Shown: positions 50,888 through 59,569 of the stretch, piece by piece
Numbering within the stretch: position 1 is the first letter of the stretch
Layout: each line of letters begins with the position of its first letter
Assembly: GCA_024234215.1 (NCBI GenBank)
Contig: JACKOQ010000005.1
Span: 173,266-237,265, forward strand
Direction of reading: 5' to 3'
Source of the DNA: Pseudomonadales bacterium
GTDB taxonomy: Bacteria; Pseudomonadota; Gammaproteobacteria; Pseudomonadales; UBA5862
DNA: 64,000 nt
Translations under genes and position numbers: made by a program
Notes under the pieces: model-generated
Databases searched by the model: none
What the model was told of the DNA's origin: nothing
Seen by the model: only the letters and a program-made list of their open reading frames with translations

Positions 50888-52096
50888 ATGAAAACCCACC
50901 TTGCCCCCACCCTGCTCGCGGCTTCGCTTGCCGCCACATTGGCGCTGCCCACGCTGGCCGCCGACGCGGACACCGAAGCACGGTTGAAAGCACTGGAAGC
51001 GCGCCTCAATGCGCTCGAGGCCGAAAATCAGCTGCTGAAGCGTCAGCAAAAGGCCACCGAGCAGCGAGTCGACACCGTTCAGGAAGAGGCCAAACCTTCC
51101 GGAAGCGCCGGCTGGGCGGAAAACAGCCGCATCGGCGGTTATGGTGAGTTGCACTACAACAACCTCGACGGCGAAGGCGGGGCGTCCGACAAGGAAGAGA
51201 TCGACCTGCACCGCTTTGTGCTGTTCTTCGGCCACCAATTCAACGAACGCACGCGTTTCTTCTCTGAACTCGAACTCGAACACAGCATCTCCGGGGAGGG
51301 CGAGAAAGGCGAGATCGAACTCGAACAGGCCTACGTCGAGTTCGACCTCAACACCCATCACCGCGCCAAGGCCGGTCTGTTCCTGCTCCCGATCGGCCTC
51401 ATCAATGAAACGCATGAGCCACCGGTGTTTTATGGCACCGAGCGCAATCCGATCGAGAGAGAGATCATCCCCGCCACTTGGTGGGCCGGCGGCACCGGCC
51501 TGTCAGGCGACCTCGGCTCCGGTTTCGGCTACGACATCGCCATTCACGAGGGGCTTGCCACCACGGCGGCGAAGGGCTACAAGCCACGCGATGGCCGCCA
51601 GAAGACCAGCGAGGCGCGTGCCGAGGAGATCGCCTACACTGCACGCCTGAAGTGGAGCGGCCTGCCCGGGCTGTCACTGGCTGCCGCCTTCCAGCATCAG
51701 AGCGACATCACCCAGAACCTGGACGCAACCGCCGGCAGCGCCAACCTGTTTGAAGTGGATGGTGTGTTCAACCACGGCCCCTTCACCCTCAAGGCGCTGT
51801 ACGCGCGCTGGACTCTCGAAGGCAGCGGTCCGGCCGCGATCGGCGCGGATGAGCAGTTCGGCGGCTACATCGAACCCTCATTCAAGCTCAACGAACAGTG
51901 GGGCCTGTTCGCACGCTACAACCTGTGGGACAACGCGGCTGGCGCCGGGACGGCCAGCGAAAAACGGCAGACCGATGCCGGGGTGAACTACTGGCCACAC
52001 CCCGATGTGGTGCTCAAGGCTGACTACCAGTGGCAGGATAACGACGACGACAAAAACCAGAACGGTTTCAACCTCGGTGTCGGCTACCAGTTCTGA
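50888..52096 (+). CDS. Outer-membrane porin-like beta-barrel protein
   Basis: This 402-residue protein has a signal peptide (MKTHLAPTLLAASLAATLALPTLAA) and a short coiled coil (TEARLKALEARLNALEAENQLLKRQQ) typical of trimeric porins. A long series of alternating beta strands ends in Phe (GFNLGVGYQF), the outer-membrane assembly signal. IGGYGELHYNNLDG and LHRFVLFFGHQFNERTRFFSELELEHS resemble phosphate-selective or OprP-like porins. The substrate is not decided. It lies 12 bases after apbE. Confidence 0.88.
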   Translation: MKTHLAPTLLAASLAATLALPTLAADADTEARLKALEARLNALEAENQLLKRQQKATEQRVDTVQEEAKPSGSAGWAENSRIGGYGELHYNNLDGEGGASDKEEIDLHRFVLFFGHQFNERTRFFSELELEHSISGEGEKGEIELEQAYVEFDLNTHHRAKAGLFLLPIGLINETHEPPVFYGTERNPIEREIIPATWWAGGTGLSGDLGSGFGYDIAIHEGLATTAAKGYKPRDGRQKTSEARAEEIAYTARLKWSGLPGLSLAAAFQHQSDITQNLDATAGSANLFEVDGVFNHGPFTLKALYARWTLEGSGPAAIGADEQFGGYIEPSFKLNEQWGLFARYNLWDNAAGAGTASEKRQTDAGVNYWPHPDVVLKADYQWQDNDDDKNQNGFNLGVGYQF

Positions 52097-52125
52097 TCCA
52101 TCTGCCCAGCCCAAAAGACGCAGCC

Positions 52126-52656
52126 ATGAGCCAGCCGGTCATCCGCCTTTCCAGCACGCACAAGCGACTGATCTACCTGGTCTTTGCGCTGCTGTGGATG
52201 AGCGGTGCGCTCTGGCTGCTGTCGCACTACTTCTTCGCCATCGAAGGCGACTTCGGTCCAACGCCGCACCCGCTGGAAAAGTGGGCGTTGCGCCTGCATG
52301 GCTTCACCGCGATGCTCGCGCTGATCGCCGTCGGCTCGCTCGCAACCCATCACATGCGACTGGCTTGGAGCCGCAAGCAGAATCACCGCAGCGGAATGGC
52401 GATGTTCACCCTGAACGCCTGGCTCGCCGCCACCGGTTATGCGCTGTACTACTTCGCCACCGACGACAACGCCGCCTGGCTGCCGCTGCTGCACTGGGTC
52501 GTCGGTCTGGCACTGCCGCCCGCGCTGGTTGCGCATGTCGTTGTCGGTCGCCGCCGCACTTCCCATGGACGACTCCAGCCAAAGAAACAGCCTCGCGTCG
52601 CCGGTCGTCCTGGCAACACCAGCGCCTCCCGCATCGGCCCGAAAAGCAACCTGTGA
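52126..52656 (+). CDS. Small multi-helix membrane protein of the flavinylation block
   Basis: This 176-residue protein has about four hydrophobic helices (RLIYLVFALLWMSGALWLLSHYFF, LHGFTAMLALIAVGSLATHHM, MAMFTLNAWLAATGYALYYFA, LLHWVVGLALPPALVAHVVVG). Several His residues lie in or near the helices, as in cytochrome b-like or DUF4405-like proteins. It may hold heme and pass electrons from the membrane to the FMN protein; this is inferred. The C-terminal 30 residues are basic. It follows the porin by 29 bases. Confidence 0.75.
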   Translation: MSQPVIRLSSTHKRLIYLVFALLWMSGALWLLSHYFFAIEGDFGPTPHPLEKWALRLHGFTAMLALIAVGSLATHHMRLAWSRKQNHRSGMAMFTLNAWLAATGYALYYFATDDNAAWLPLLHWVVGLALPPALVAHVVVGRRRTSHGRLQPKKQPRVAGRPGNTSASRIGPKSNL

Positions 52657-52934
52657 ACGCCTCTTCCATCACGTCCGGGCATTCGACCGGTTCCAACTCG
52701 TAGCCATCGAGAGGGTGCGTCGGCCTGACAGGCGACCAAATGGCATGAGGACGCATGGACTGGGCTTCACGGCGGGCGAGAAAGCAAGCCGCTGTGCACG
52801 CCAAAGTCTGAAGCGAAACCGGCCATTGACGCTGTCCGCACCACGTCGACAAGCCGCTGTGATCGACCTATGCTTTCATGGCAACGTCGACCTCTCCCCC
52901 ATCTCGACCCGACCGATCGATAAAGGATTGAACA

Positions 52935-53843
52935 ATGCAGCGGATCTCCCGGCTGACCTGCGCCCCACTCGTCTCATTCGCACTCTGCTGTGCGCTGCTG
53001 TCGCTGCCGGTGATGGCGGCTGAGCGGCAGTGCGAAGTGGTCGAAGGCACCATCGTCTGTCAGACGCAGAAGGATCTGACCGCCGGGCTCGATCCGACCG
53101 CCAAGGGTCTGGTGGTCTACTCCGAGATGGACAACCGCAATGGCGCAACACTGGGGTTTGGTGGCCGCGGCTATGTCGATGGCGTCTCCGAGCTCGAGGC
53201 CACCATCCGCACGGCTGACGGCAGCGAGCATGTAAGACGGGTCCACATGCGGTTTCTGGAGCGTGAGAACAGCAGTGACCGGCGCATGATGATCATGGAG
53301 AACCCCGATGATCAGAAAGGCATGGCGCTGCTGACCATCTCCAATCCCACCGGACTGGATGACCAGTGGCTGTTCGACACCACGCAAAAACAGGTCCGGC
53401 GGGTCAGTCAGAACCACATCGGCACACCCTTCGCCGGCACCGATCTCAACTTCGAAGACCTGAGCCTGCAGAACATCGACCGTTATGACTACGGCTTTCT
53501 TGGCGAAGAGAAGCTCTCCGGACATGACTGTTACATCGTGGTGCGTCGCCCAAAATACCCCTATTCCAGCAACGGCAAGCTGGTCACCTGGGTCGACAAG
53601 GCGCACTACTATCCGGTCAAGATCGACTACTACGACCGCCATGACACCCTGGTCAAGACTCTGACGCTGTTCGACTACCAGCAGTACGACGACCGCTTCT
53701 GGCGTGCCGGGCGCATGGAGCTGGTGAACCATCTGACCGCCGTGCGCACCACACTGCAGTGGAGCGGCTATCGCTTCAACGTCGGGCTCTCCGAGCACGA
53801 CTTCGACCTCAACGCACTGCAACGGCCGCGCACCTTGCGTTGA
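52935..53843 (+). CDS. Outer membrane lipoprotein-sorting-like (LolA-fold) periplasmic protein
   Basis: This 302-residue protein has a signal peptide (LVSFALCCALLSLPVMAA) and a LolA/LolB-like fold typical of the outer-membrane lipoprotein-sorting family: RTADGSEHVRRVHMRFLERE, RMMIMENPDDQKGMALLTISNP, WLFDTTQKQVRRVSQN, FEDLSLQNIDRYDYGFLGEE and KIDYYDRHDTLVKTLTLFDYQ. Members often occur beside RND/MmpL-like exporters; none is seen here. The preceding 278 bases (52657-52934) hold no gene that I can support. Confidence 0.85.
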   Translation: MQRISRLTCAPLVSFALCCALLSLPVMAAERQCEVVEGTIVCQTQKDLTAGLDPTAKGLVVYSEMDNRNGATLGFGGRGYVDGVSELEATIRTADGSEHVRRVHMRFLERENSSDRRMMIMENPDDQKGMALLTISNPTGLDDQWLFDTTQKQVRRVSQNHIGTPFAGTDLNFEDLSLQNIDRYDYGFLGEEKLSGHDCYIVVRRPKYPYSSNGKLVTWVDKAHYYPVKIDYYDRHDTLVKTLTLFDYQQYDDRFWRAGRMELVNHLTAVRTTLQWSGYRFNVGLSEHDFDLNALQRPRTLR

Positions 53844-53865
53844 CTGGAGCATTTCGTCACCGGTG

Positions 53866-55191
53866 ATGGCCGATCCTCAATATCTGCTGCTGTTCCAGGG
53901 TGAGCTGGCACCGGGCTGTCGACGGCGCGAGGTGCTCGATCGACTCACCCAACTGACCAACCGCGATGCCGACAGCCTGATCGACCAGCTGTTCGCCATC
54001 AAACCGCTGATCATCAAGCGCGGTGGCGACCTTGCCTTTCTTGAGCACTTTCGCCAGACCCTGATCTGCGCGGGGCTGTCGATCGATCTGCGGCAGGACG
54101 ATGCAAAGAGTGCCGAGATCGACGAGATCGACTTCGTCTTTGCCCACTACGCACCGATCGAGGAGGCTGCGCCGCAGCTGAGTCAGGCGGTGCTGATGCA
54201 GAACCCGGCTGCACCCCGGAGGCAACTTGGACGTCATGCCCTGCTGTTCGAGGGGCAACTGGCCGACGGCCTGAACCAGCGACAGGTGATCCGCAATCTC
54301 GCCAGCCTGTGCAACTGCAGTGAGCGGCGGGTCAGCGATGAGCTCTTCTCGGTGGTCCCGCTGCTGCTCGCCACGGCGGATCAGCGCGTTGAACTGGAGC
54401 AGATGCTGGAGGAGTACCAGCATGCCGGGCTGCTGCTTTCGCTTGTCAAAACAGAAAATTGTGATGAAACCTTGCCGCTGGCCGCGCTGTCGATCCGCCA
54501 TGATCGACCTGAGGTGACGCTTCCCCATTTCAAACGCTGGCCATTCCCGGCCCTGGTGGGCACCTTCTGCCTGTCGATCAGTCTGCTGTGGCTGCAGGGG
54601 ATGTTGACCCAACCACCCAAACCGGTGACCCCATCGCCGCCATCGCCCCGTCTGGAGATTGTGCTGAATGCACCGCCCGATCCGGTGGTGAAGCCAGCCT
54701 TCCTGCCCAGCCTCGCCGAAGCCGTTGCCAAGACCGCAGCCCCACCCGCGCCTGCAGTGGCGGCAGCGAAACCCCCACCGCCCGCCGCAAAAGCCAGGCG
54801 CGTGGCAACGTCACCACCTGCTCCACCGCCCGAGCAGGCCGCGCCCACCGCAAGCGAACCGCCGCCGGCGGCACCCGTTGCCACGGGCATCGACATTGCC
54901 CGATTGAGCGAAGCCTATGACAACCGCGTCCGATTGTGGCTTGCCGAGCATCAGAGCAAGCAGAGCACCCAAGGCAGTATCGGTGCGGGCCGGGTGACAC
55001 TGGCTGTCGAGCTGAACCGTGAAGGAAGATTGCTGTCAGGGCGGGTCAGTGAATCAAGCGGCCATGCCGCGCTCGATGCGCAGGCGTTGGCCGACCTCAA
55101 GGCGGCCAGCCCGTTTCCGGCCATGCCGGTGGAGCTCACGGCAGCCACCCATGCCCTGACCATCCGAATTCTCTATCGCGAGACCCAGTGA
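53866..55191 (+). CDS. TonB-family protein with two tandem N-terminal cytoplasmic domains
   Basis: This 441-residue protein starts with two similar domains of about 70 residues (6-76 and 123-194). Both follow the pattern LLF-x-G-x-L, then VxxxLxxL, then an FxxxPLxx turn, ending in a helix with AGL. One transmembrane helix (225-247), a Pro/Ala-rich spacer and a C-terminal TonB-like domain (GRVTLAVELNREGRLLSGRVSESSGHAALDAQALADLKAASPFPAMP) follow. The repeated domain resembles the small N-terminal domain of some DUF805 and zinc-ribbon proteins. It follows the LolA-like gene by 22 bases. Its role is unknown; energy transduction across the envelope is likely. Confidence 0.82.
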   Translation: MADPQYLLLFQGELAPGCRRREVLDRLTQLTNRDADSLIDQLFAIKPLIIKRGGDLAFLEHFRQTLICAGLSIDLRQDDAKSAEIDEIDFVFAHYAPIEEAAPQLSQAVLMQNPAAPRRQLGRHALLFEGQLADGLNQRQVIRNLASLCNCSERRVSDELFSVVPLLLATADQRVELEQMLEEYQHAGLLLSLVKTENCDETLPLAALSIRHDRPEVTLPHFKRWPFPALVGTFCLSISLLWLQGMLTQPPKPVTPSPPSPRLEIVLNAPPDPVVKPAFLPSLAEAVAKTAAPPAPAVAAAKPPPPAAKARRVATSPPAPPPEQAAPTASEPPPAAPVATGIDIARLSEAYDNRVRLWLAEHQSKQSTQGSIGAGRVTLAVELNREGRLLSGRVSESSGHAALDAQALADLKAASPFPAMPVELTAATHALTIRILYRETQ

Positions 55192-55332
55192 CGAGGCGCC
55201 ACGAATGGCAGCCTGTCCCATGGCTGGACATCAGCCGGCCATTGCAAATTTTTTGTGCCATGTCGCCATGACAAACCGGGCATCGCCGCGTTAAGCTGCG
55301 CCAACAATAATCACACAAGGAGAGGAGAGACC

Positions 55333-56589
55333 ATGGTGCAATCCACCATCGACGCCAGCAGCGAAAAATACCTGCGTGGCAAATATGCGATCGTTGGCGT
55401 GGGTGAGACTGGTTACACCCGTGGCTCCGGCCGCACCACCCGCTCGCTGGGCACCCATGCAATCAGAAATGCCATCGTCGATGCCGGACTCAAGCCGAGC
55501 GACATCGACGGCATGCTCTCGTATGGCTTCAACGACTCGACCCCCTCACCCACGCTGGCCGGAGATCTGGGCATCCGGCTCAACTTCTACATGGACGTGA
55601 TCGGTGGCGGCTCCAGCATCGAGGCGCTGATCGGCATCGCCATCGGCGTGATCGAGGCGGGCATGTGCAAGACGGTGGCGATCTTCCGCGCCATGAATGG
55701 CTTCAGCCAGGTGCGCATCGGTGGCACCAACCGGCAAGGCACGGTGGCGCCACTCGGGGGTGAAGATCTGTTCAGCCGCGGCAATGGCTGGATGAGCGCC
55801 GGGCAGATGTTCGCCCCTTCGTTCATGCGCCACATGCATGAATATGGCACCACGCCCGAACAGGTGGCGATGGTCAAGGTGATCCACGCCGAAAACGCCA
55901 GCAACAACCCCAAGGCCTACTACAAGCAGCGGGTGACGGTGGATGATGTGCTGTCGAGCCGGATGATCGTCAAGCCGCTGCATCTGCTCGACTGCTGTGT
56001 CGAGACCGACAACGGCACCGCCATCATCGTCACCCGCATCGACCGCGCCCGCGACTGCCGTCACACCCCGGCCAAGATCCTCTCGGTGGTCGGCCGCTGC
56101 TGCAAACCGCGTGGTGACAACCACTTCCAGCACGGACCGATCAGCCGGGTGGCCGGTTATTACGCCAAGGAGATTCTCTTCCCCAATGCCGGCGTCACGC
56201 CGGAAGAGATCGACGTCACCGGCTCCTACGACGCCTTCACCTTCACCACGCTGCTGCAACTCGAGGACTATGGCTTCTGCAAGAAGGGCGAGGGGGGCGA
56301 CTATGTCTCGAACGGCACCATGCGCCTCGGCGGGCGCCGTCCGAACAACACCAGCGGCGGTCACCTCTGCGAGGGTTACACCCATGGCATCGCGATGGTG
56401 ATCGAGAATGTCCGGCAGCTGCGTCACGATGCCGACGACAGCTGCCCGATCGGGCCCGACGGCAAGCGCCAGCACAGCTACGACTACCGTGAAGGGGGCT
56501 GTCGCCAGGTCCGCAAGGTCGATCTGACCGCCAACCTGGGCTGGGCGACACCCGGGCAGGGGTCGGCACTGGTAATGACGAACATCTGA
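55333..56589 (+). CDS. Thiolase-like lipid-transfer protein, possible Ltp2-type aldolase
   Basis: This thiolase-fold protein of 418 residues lacks thiolase catalytic residues: the nucleophile loop reads VIGGGSSIEAL without Cys, and the usual GHP motif is EGYTHG, with Tyr349 in place of His. Another Tyr299 is in GSYDAFTFT. This pattern matches Ltp2-type aldolases, which cleave CoA side chains by retro-aldol reaction with tyrosines and work with a DUF35 partner, encoded next. AGGAGAGA precedes ATG 55333. The substrate could be a steroid or branched side chain; this is an inference. Confidence 0.82.
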   Translation: MVQSTIDASSEKYLRGKYAIVGVGETGYTRGSGRTTRSLGTHAIRNAIVDAGLKPSDIDGMLSYGFNDSTPSPTLAGDLGIRLNFYMDVIGGGSSIEALIGIAIGVIEAGMCKTVAIFRAMNGFSQVRIGGTNRQGTVAPLGGEDLFSRGNGWMSAGQMFAPSFMRHMHEYGTTPEQVAMVKVIHAENASNNPKAYYKQRVTVDDVLSSRMIVKPLHLLDCCVETDNGTAIIVTRIDRARDCRHTPAKILSVVGRCCKPRGDNHFQHGPISRVAGYYAKEILFPNAGVTPEEIDVTGSYDAFTFTTLLQLEDYGFCKKGEGGDYVSNGTMRLGGRRPNNTSGGHLCEGYTHGIAMVIENVRQLRHDADDSCPIGPDGKRQHSYDYREGGCRQVRKVDLTANLGWATPGQGSALVMTNI

Positions 56590-56605
56590 CAGGGAGAACA
56601 ACGAC

Positions 56606-57127
56606 ATGCCAGCACAAGGCGAATATCTCGGAATGCCGGTCTACATCGATGATCTCGACAGTGAGAGCCGTGCCTTTTTCAAACACTGCGCCAGCCATCA
56701 GCTTCATCTGCAAGCCTGCAATGAGTGCAACCTGCTGCGCTACCCACCCACCACCGCCTGCCCCTGGTGCGCCTGTCTCGAATCGACCTGGAAGCCGGTC
56801 GAAGGGCGAGGCACCCTCTACTCCTATGGCGAGGTGCACCACGCCATTCAGCCGGCCTTTCGCAACCACACCCCCTACATGATCATGCTGGTGGAACTCG
56901 ACACCCAAAAAGGGGTGCCGAGCGAACATGAGGCACTGCGGATCATGGGCAATCTGGCGACACCTGATGGCGATCTGGCGCTGCCCGAAATGGTTCGTCA
57001 GGTCGGCATTGGCTCGCGACTGCGCATCGTCTACAAGGACATTGGCGAAGAGCTGAGCCAGCCGCTGTGGACGCTGGATGAAACCGCCGAGCAACCCGCA
57101 CAGCCCTGGCGCTATGCGATCGAGTGA
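56606..57127 (+). CDS. DUF35 (rubredoxin-like zinc ribbon plus OB-fold) protein
   Basis: This 173-residue protein has a zinc ribbon (Cys38-x2-Cys41 and Cys52-x2-Cys55) followed by an OB-fold (GRGTLYSYGEVHHAIQPAF, PYMIMLVELDTQKG). DUF35 proteins bind acyl-CoA and pair with thiolase-like enzymes. It begins 16 bases after the aldolase-like gene, so the two probably form one complex. It ends convergent with ybdD. Confidence 0.9.
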   Translation: MPAQGEYLGMPVYIDDLDSESRAFFKHCASHQLHLQACNECNLLRYPPTTACPWCACLESTWKPVEGRGTLYSYGEVHHAIQPAFRNHTPYMIMLVELDTQKGVPSEHEALRIMGNLATPDGDLALPEMVRQVGIGSRLRIVYKDIGEELSQPLWTLDETAEQPAQPWRYAIE

Positions 57128-57226
57128 GGCGTGAAGCGGTCGGGCGTCCCGGCGCCCGATCGCCTGCTTTTTACCTGCCCTGACCGAGCCTCGAACTGCG
57201 CAGCGCGCGAGATCACAAAAACGGTT

Positions 57227-57427
57227 TCAACAGCAGCGGTTGACGCCGCTGAAGCGCTGCTGCTGGTAGTGACGATGAAAGGCGCGCCGATCGAGCGGCG
57301 CTGCATCGGGATGCGCCAGCCGCTGGTGCGCCAGATAGCGCTCGTAGGCATCATCGCCACTCCACTGCCGCACTGCCGCCCAGCAGCGGGCGATCCGCCC
57401 CTCCGTTTTTCTGTCATCTGCCTGCAT
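57227..57427 (-). CDS. YbdD/YjiX (DUF466) family small protein
   Basis: This 66-residue protein matches YbdD/YjiX-type proteins: WSGDDAYERYLAHQRLAHPDAAPLDRRAFHRHYQQQRF, ending in a vicinal Cys-Cys. These small proteins are encoded right after cstA and are needed for pyruvate or peptide uptake by CstA-type carriers in some enterics. Here the ATG at 57427 lies 6 bases after the cstA stop, so the pair is cotranscribed. Confidence 0.88.
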   Translation of the reverse strand: MQADDRKTEGRIARCWAAVRQWSGDDAYERYLAHQRLAHPDAAPLDRRAFHRHYQQQRFSGVNRCC

Positions 57428-57433
57428 CGCGAC

Positions 57434-59494
57434 TCATCCGGCGCCAGTGCGCGCCTGGTAAACGGTCTCGGTCGACGGCGGCACCCTGCGCTGACTGAGC
57501 ACCCGCCAGACCACCCGCAGCATGTCGAGCAGAATGACCCAGAGCAGCAGGGCAAAGAAGAGGGTCAGATAGCCGTCGATGCGCTGATTCAGAATCAGTT
57601 GCGGTGCCACCGCCGCCCGTTCCGGTGACAGCAGGCCGGCCGCCAGCTTGCCGGCCATGTCATTGGCCGCAGCGAAAAAGCCGATCCGCGGATCGGCACT
57701 CATGATCTTCTCCCAGGCGGCGCTGCTGGTGATCAGCGTCAGCCAGGTGAGCGGCAACCCAGTCACCCACGCATAACGAACGCGTCCCGATTTGACCAGA
57801 ATGCCGGTGGCGACGCAGAGGGCGATGGCGGCCAGAATCTGGTTTGAGATGCCAAACAGCGGCCAGAGAATGTTGATGCCGCCGTTGGGATCGAGCACGC
57901 CGACCCGCAGGAAATAGCCCCAGGCCGCCACCACCAGCGCCGAGCTGAGCAGTACCGAGGGTGTCCAGGAGGTCCGGCCCAGCGGCTTCCACAGGTTGCC
58001 CAGCAGATCCTGAAGCATGAAGCGCCCCACCCGGGTGCCGGCATCGAGCGTGGTCAGAATGAACACCGCCTCGAACATGATGGCAAAGTGGTACCACAGC
58101 GCCAGCAGGTTGCTGCCAAAGGCGCTATTGAAAATGGTGGCCATGCCGACCGCCAGTGAAGGCGCACCGCCGGTGCGGCCGAACAGCGAGCTTTCACCCA
58201 TCTGCTGTGCCAGATTCTGCATCTGCTCGACGGTGACCGGAAAGCCCCAGCTGCTGATGGTGGCCACGGCGGCGGCTGGGGTATTGCCGACCACCCCGGC
58301 CGCGGTGTTGATGGCGAAATAGACGCCGGGGTCGAGCATGGTTGCCGCAATCATCGCCATCAGTGCGACGAACGACTCCAGCATCATGCTGCCATAGCCG
58401 ACCAGGCGGATCTGTCGCTCATTCTCGATCATCTTCGGCGTGGTGCCGGAGGCGACCAGTGAGTGAAAACCGGAGATGGCGCCACAGGCGATGGTGATGA
58501 AGACGAAGGGGAACAGCGTGCCGCCAAAGATCGGACCCGAGCCATCGATGAAGCGGGTCACGGCCGGCATCTTGATCTCGGGGGCGAGAAAGACGACCGC
58601 AATCGCCAGCATGAACACCGTTCCCAGCTTGAGGAAGGTGGAGAGGTAATCCCGCGGCGCCAGCAGCAGCCAGACCGGCAGCACCGCGGCGGCAAAGCCA
58701 TAGATGATCACCGCCCACGCCAGATCAGCACCACTCCAGTCGAAATAACCGCGCACTGCCGGCAACTGGTCGATCCAGCCGCCGCCGATCACCGAAAACA
58801 GCAGCAGCGCGACGCCGATCAGGCTCCCTTCCAGCACCTTGCCGGGTCGCAGGCCATGCATGTAGAGCCCCACCAGCATCGCAATCGGAATGGTCGCCGC
58901 CACCGTCGCGGTGGCCCAGGGGCTGTGCTTCATCGCATTGACCACCACCAGCCCCAGCACCGCGATCAGGATCACCAGAATCATGAAGGTACCGATCAAC
59001 GCAGCCACGCCGGCAATGGCCCCCAATTCGTCGCGCGCCATCTGCCCGAGACTGCGGCCATCGCGCCGAGTCGAGCAGAACAGAATCACCATGTCCTGCA
59101 CGCAGCCACACAGCAGCGAGCCGATCAGAATCCACAGCGTGCCGGGCAGGTAGCCGAACTGGGCCGCCAAGGTCGGGCCGACCAGTGGGCCCGGTCCGGC
59201 GATGGCGGCAAAATGGTGGCCAAACAGCACCCATTTCTGCGTTGGCATGAAGTCGCGGCCATTTTTCAGCCGTTCGGCCGGGGTGAGCCGGGTCTCGTCG
59301 AGCACCAGCACCCTGGTGGCAATCCAGGCACTGTAGAAACGATAGCCGATGGCATAGATGCAGAGCGCCGCCACGATCAACCAGAGCGCGTTGATCGACT
59401 CACCACGGTGCAGCGCCAGTCCACCGAAAGCGAAGGCGCCCACCACGGCAACGGCGATCCAGAACAGATTTTTATATATTTTGTTTTTTATCAT
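57434..59494 (-). CDS. cstA: Carbon starvation protein CstA (pyruvate/peptide transporter)
   Basis: This 686-residue transporter has about 16 to 18 hydrophobic helices and CstA signatures such as FMPTQKWVLFGHHFAAIAGPGPLVGPTLAAQFGYLPGTLWILIGSLLCGCVQDM and ITIACGAISGFHSLVASGTTPKMI. CstA imports pyruvate or peptides under carbon limitation. ATG 59494 (MIKNKIYKNLFW) is chosen; no clear SD is seen. Only about 30 bases separate it from the terminator of the previous gene, leaving little room for its own promoter. Confidence 0.94.
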   Translation of the reverse strand: MIKNKIYKNLFWIAVAVVGAFAFGGLALHRGESINALWLIVAALCIYAIGYRFYSAWIATRVLVLDETRLTPAERLKNGRDFMPTQKWVLFGHHFAAIAGPGPLVGPTLAAQFGYLPGTLWILIGSLLCGCVQDMVILFCSTRRDGRSLGQMARDELGAIAGVAALIGTFMILVILIAVLGLVVVNAMKHSPWATATVAATIPIAMLVGLYMHGLRPGKVLEGSLIGVALLLFSVIGGGWIDQLPAVRGYFDWSGADLAWAVIIYGFAAAVLPVWLLLAPRDYLSTFLKLGTVFMLAIAVVFLAPEIKMPAVTRFIDGSGPIFGGTLFPFVFITIACGAISGFHSLVASGTTPKMIENERQIRLVGYGSMMLESFVALMAMIAATMLDPGVYFAINTAAGVVGNTPAAAVATISSWGFPVTVEQMQNLAQQMGESSLFGRTGGAPSLAVGMATIFNSAFGSNLLALWYHFAIMFEAVFILTTLDAGTRVGRFMLQDLLGNLWKPLGRTSWTPSVLLSSALVVAAWGYFLRVGVLDPNGGINILWPLFGISNQILAAIALCVATGILVKSGRVRYAWVTGLPLTWLTLITSSAAWEKIMSADPRIGFFAAANDMAGKLAAGLLSPERAAVAPQLILNQRIDGYLTLFFALLLWVILLDMLRVVWRVLSQRRVPPSTETVYQARTGAG

Positions 59495-59524
59495 CAAGAT
59501 GAAGATTTTTTGATATCCGTGAAA

Positions 59525-59563
59525 TAAAAATGGCCACCGCATCCCGCACGGAATGCGGTGGCC
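59525..59563 (-). terminator. Rho-independent terminator between the thioesterase gene and cstA
   Basis: On the minus strand GGCCACCGCAT and ATGCGGTGGCC form an 11-bp stem with a 10-base loop, followed by ATTTTTATTT. It follows the thioesterase stop within 10 bases and precedes cstA on the same strand. Confidence 0.85.
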
Positions 59564-59569
59564 TTCGAC

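Noticed and set aside
52439..53023. 194-codon plus-strand frame bridging 52.6-52.9 kb
   Set aside because: It overlaps both real flanking genes in another frame and shows no recognisable domain; the gap appears non-coding.
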